This document shows positions 62,469 to 64,000 of a DNA stretch of 64,000 nucleotides, piece by piece. A program made the position numbers and the translations under genes. Where the stretch lies: positions 62,001 through 126,000 of the forward strand of contig CALLXD010000039.1 of NCBI GenBank assembly GCA_937766455.1, written 5' to 3'. Below the pieces are notes generated by a model. It searched no databases. It was not told the origin of the DNA and was given only the letters and a program-made list of their open reading frames with translations. The DNA is from Vicinamibacterales bacterium (lineage in GTDB: Bacteria > Acidobacteriota > Vicinamibacteria > Vicinamibacterales > UBA8438). The stretch's first letter is position 1. The number at the start of each line of letters is the position of its first letter.

Positions 62469-63440
62469 TTAGTCAAGCACGGCGCGGCCAGCCGTGACCG
62501 CCGCGTCGACCGCGGCCGGAAGTCCGCCCCCGGCGCGGCCCCCGCCGAGAATACTGAAACCCTGCTCGATGCGGCCCGGCATGTCGGCGGCGTTGGCGGT
62601 GATACCGCACGCGATTCCGTGTCTCAGACAGGCGTCGACCACGGTTTGGATCGCCGCCTCAACACGTGGGTCGTCGCGGGGAAGGCCCAGCGAATTGGAG
62701 AGATCGCTGGGGCCGAGGTAGAGACCGGCCACGCCTGGCACCGCCGCGATAGCCTCGACGTTGCGTACCGCGTCCGTCGTTTCGATCATCATGAGGGCCA
62801 CCAGATCCGCGGTCGGATTGAGCGGCCAAGTGTCGGCGCGGCGAACATAGTCGCGGGTCGAGAGGCCCCAGAACCAGGCGGCCGCGCTTGGACCTGACCC
62901 ACGCAGTCCGCGCGGCTCAGGATACGGGGCGTCTCGGCGCTGCGGATATCGCATCGACTGCACGGCGCGGAGGGCCTGGTCCGGCGTCTCGATGGCCGGA
63001 AAAATGACTCCCATGACACCGATATCGAGCGCCTGCTTCACGGCCCACTGAGGCGACTCTCGGCCATACGGGGCCAGCCGCACCAGAGGCGTCATCTGTT
63101 GCGCAACGTCGCCGTTCCGCGCGACCGCGGCCCGGTCCGTCAGCCCCAGCAGAAACCGGTGCAGCGCGACAAAGTCCATCGGGCCGTGCTCCATGTCGAC
63201 ATAGACGTAGTCGAGGTTGGACCGAGCGAGCGAGCGCGCGTTCTCCAGCGAGAGATCGTAGGTGCTGACTCCGAATGCGCGGTTGCCGGCGGCCAGCTTG
63301 GCAACCAGTGGGCTGAGATGCTCCAGAGCGGGTTGCGCGGCGATGGTGGCGACGGTCCCGGCGACGGCGATGGCACAAGCCAATCTCCGGAGCCAGAGAA
63401 GGTCGATTGCGGGGCGTCGTCGCGGCTGGTCAGTCGGCAT
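62469..63440 (-). CDS. HpcH/HpaI aldolase family protein with N-terminal export signal
   Basis: 323 residues from ATG 63440 (MPTDQPRRRPAIDLL). A basic head is followed by LLWLRRLACAIAVAGTVATIAAQPALEH, a good Sec or Tat-independent signal with an AxA-type cut. The rest is the class II (metal) aldolase barrel: NLDYVYVDMEHGPMDF, MTPLVRLAPYG, GVIFPAIETPDQAL, ALMMIETTDAVRNVEAIAAVPGVAG, and YLGPSDLSNSLGL, with the metal-binding Glu (MIETTD) and Asp (GPSDLS) in place. HpcH enzymes cut 2-keto-4-hydroxy acids to pyruvate or similar in the cytosol; a periplasmic form is unusual. The signal is convincing but could also be a membrane anchor. Confidence 0.88.
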   Translation of the reverse strand: MPTDQPRRRPAIDLLWLRRLACAIAVAGTVATIAAQPALEHLSPLVAKLAAGNRAFGVSTYDLSLENARSLARSNLDYVYVDMEHGPMDFVALHRFLLGLTDRAAVARNGDVAQQMTPLVRLAPYGRESPQWAVKQALDIGVMGVIFPAIETPDQALRAVQSMRYPQRRDAPYPEPRGLRGSGPSAAAWFWGLSTRDYVRRADTWPLNPTADLVALMMIETTDAVRNVEAIAAVPGVAGLYLGPSDLSNSLGLPRDDPRVEAAIQTVVDACLRHGIACGITANAADMPGRIEQGFSILGGGRAGGGLPAAVDAAVTAGRAVLD

Positions 63441-63602
63441 GGTCCACCTCAGGGGGCCTACCGTACTACGTTTGGTCGGCGTCGAAAGGTTCCTCCGGTG
63501 ACCGCGGCTCGGACGGGGAGGCGTATCCTTTACTCCTAGTCGCGTCGCGGTAGGCGCCGCGAGCGGTGTGCCATAGAATGGCCGCAACCGAAGGAGAATT
63601 GC

Positions 63603-64000
63603 ATGTGCTGCAGCGTTCTGGCTCGCGTCGTCGTCGTGGTCGCGCTAGTGGTGGCGTCACTGGGTTCGGTTGCTGGCGCTGGAGCGCAGACCGAGTCGGC
63701 TCAGGCATGGACTCCGCCTCGACTGTCAGACGGGCGACCTGATCTGCAGGGGGTCTGGCTCAGCAACACCGCCACGCCGTTGCAACGTCCGCCGGTCTTT
63801 GAAGGGCGCGAGTTTCTGACCGATGAAGAGGTCGCGACGCTGAGCGCGCGCGCGGAACGCATTTTTCAGAATGGTCGTTAGCGCCTTCTCGACGCCGGAG
63901 GGGGCGTTCTTCGCGGCGTTGAATGACGTTGATACCTACGGTGGCCCGTCCTCGACCAGCAACTCTCTTGGGATGGTCGATGTGGAGTTCACGAACAGGA
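63603..64000 (+). pseudogene. DGRPD.QG.W-family exported protein, frameshifted and cut by window end
   Basis: Starts at ATG 63603 after AAGGAG. Signal peptide: RVVVVVALVVASLGSVAGAGAQ. Mature start WTPPRLSDGRPDLQGVWLSN is the family signature. The frame stops at 63881, but from about 63865 a second frame reads on to the end of the window with FFAALNDVDTYGGPSSTSN and MVDVEFTNR, which match the next conserved part of the family. A run of five T bases (63860-63864) lies at the junction; four would restore the frame. Either a sequencing error or a recent single-base insertion. The 3' part is beyond the window. Confidence 0.8.

Overview
The window reads as a high-GC (about 65%) Gram-negative chromosome, most likely an uncultured Acidobacteriota of the Vicinamibacteria type. 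This is inference. The supports are lipid A synthesis (lpxB), a very large Oar-like TonB-dependent receptor with an N-terminal carboxypeptidase-regulatory domain, several PQQ-type beta-propeller proteins, small secreted proteins with a DG.PD..G.W start, and many exported peptidases and sugar-active enzymes. I see no rRNA, tRNA, CRISPR, prophage or recognisable defence island, and no recognisable transcription regulator.

Layout. 1-5.2 kb: the end of an outer-membrane barrel gene, a catalytic/inactive pair of exported M16 peptidases, and lpxB. 5.2-9.2 kb: two tiny membrane proteins and the TonB-dependent receptor. 9.2-19.6 kb: palindromic repeats, queG, a YqgE/AlgH protein, an M14-like/GH88 fusion, rsgA (frameshifted), a quinoprotein-like propeller, a small protein plus dinB, an ABC exporter (frameshifted) and a cupredoxin-like protein. 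19.6-26.8 kb: an ATP-grasp ligase, ettA, a DUF4344 metallopeptidase and a TRAP-TAXI transporter. 27-34.4 kb: an exported esterase coupled to an ABC exporter, an S9 peptidase and a gamma-glutamyltransferase. 34.5-44.7 kb: a DinB-fold protein, a periplasmic lytic transglycosylase, class I aldolase, a HemQ/chlorite-dismutase protein, a second (lipoprotein) gamma-glutamyltransferase, an atypical Nramp-like transporter and an M23 endopeptidase. 44.7-52.3 kb: an M4 peptidase coupled to an outer-membrane barrel, an exported cyanophycinase-like hydrolase, a PLP enzyme, an M19 dipeptidase lipoprotein and a heme-copper-oxidase-like membrane protein.

52.3-54.5 kb is the accessory patch: a thioredoxin-fold remnant, a small ORF with a good ribosome binding site, and an intact IS1182-like insertion sequence sitting in a CTAG target at the 3' end of a GH43-like gene. 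55.6-59.3 kb holds formyl-CoA transferase, a ketopantoate-reductase family enzyme and a methyltransferase as one transcription unit. 59.3-64 kb holds a PQQ dehydrogenase, two secreted DG.PD..G.W proteins (the second frameshifted and cut by the window end) and an HpcH/HpaI aldolase with an export signal.

Taken together the exported enzymes (M16 pair, M14-like, S9, M4, M19, S51, two gamma-glutamyltransferases, M23, DUF4344) fit a scavenger of peptides, glutathione-like gamma-glutamyl compounds and polysaccharide fragments, with TonB, TRAP and Nramp-like uptake. Three genes carry one extra base in or beside a homopolymer, so assembly error must be excluded before calling them pseudogenes. I did not find a convincing undescribed multi-gene system; the most unusual items are the IS whose transposase stop codon lies in its target duplication, the M14-like/GH88 fusion, the motif-less Nramp relative and the exported HpcH/HpaI aldolase.
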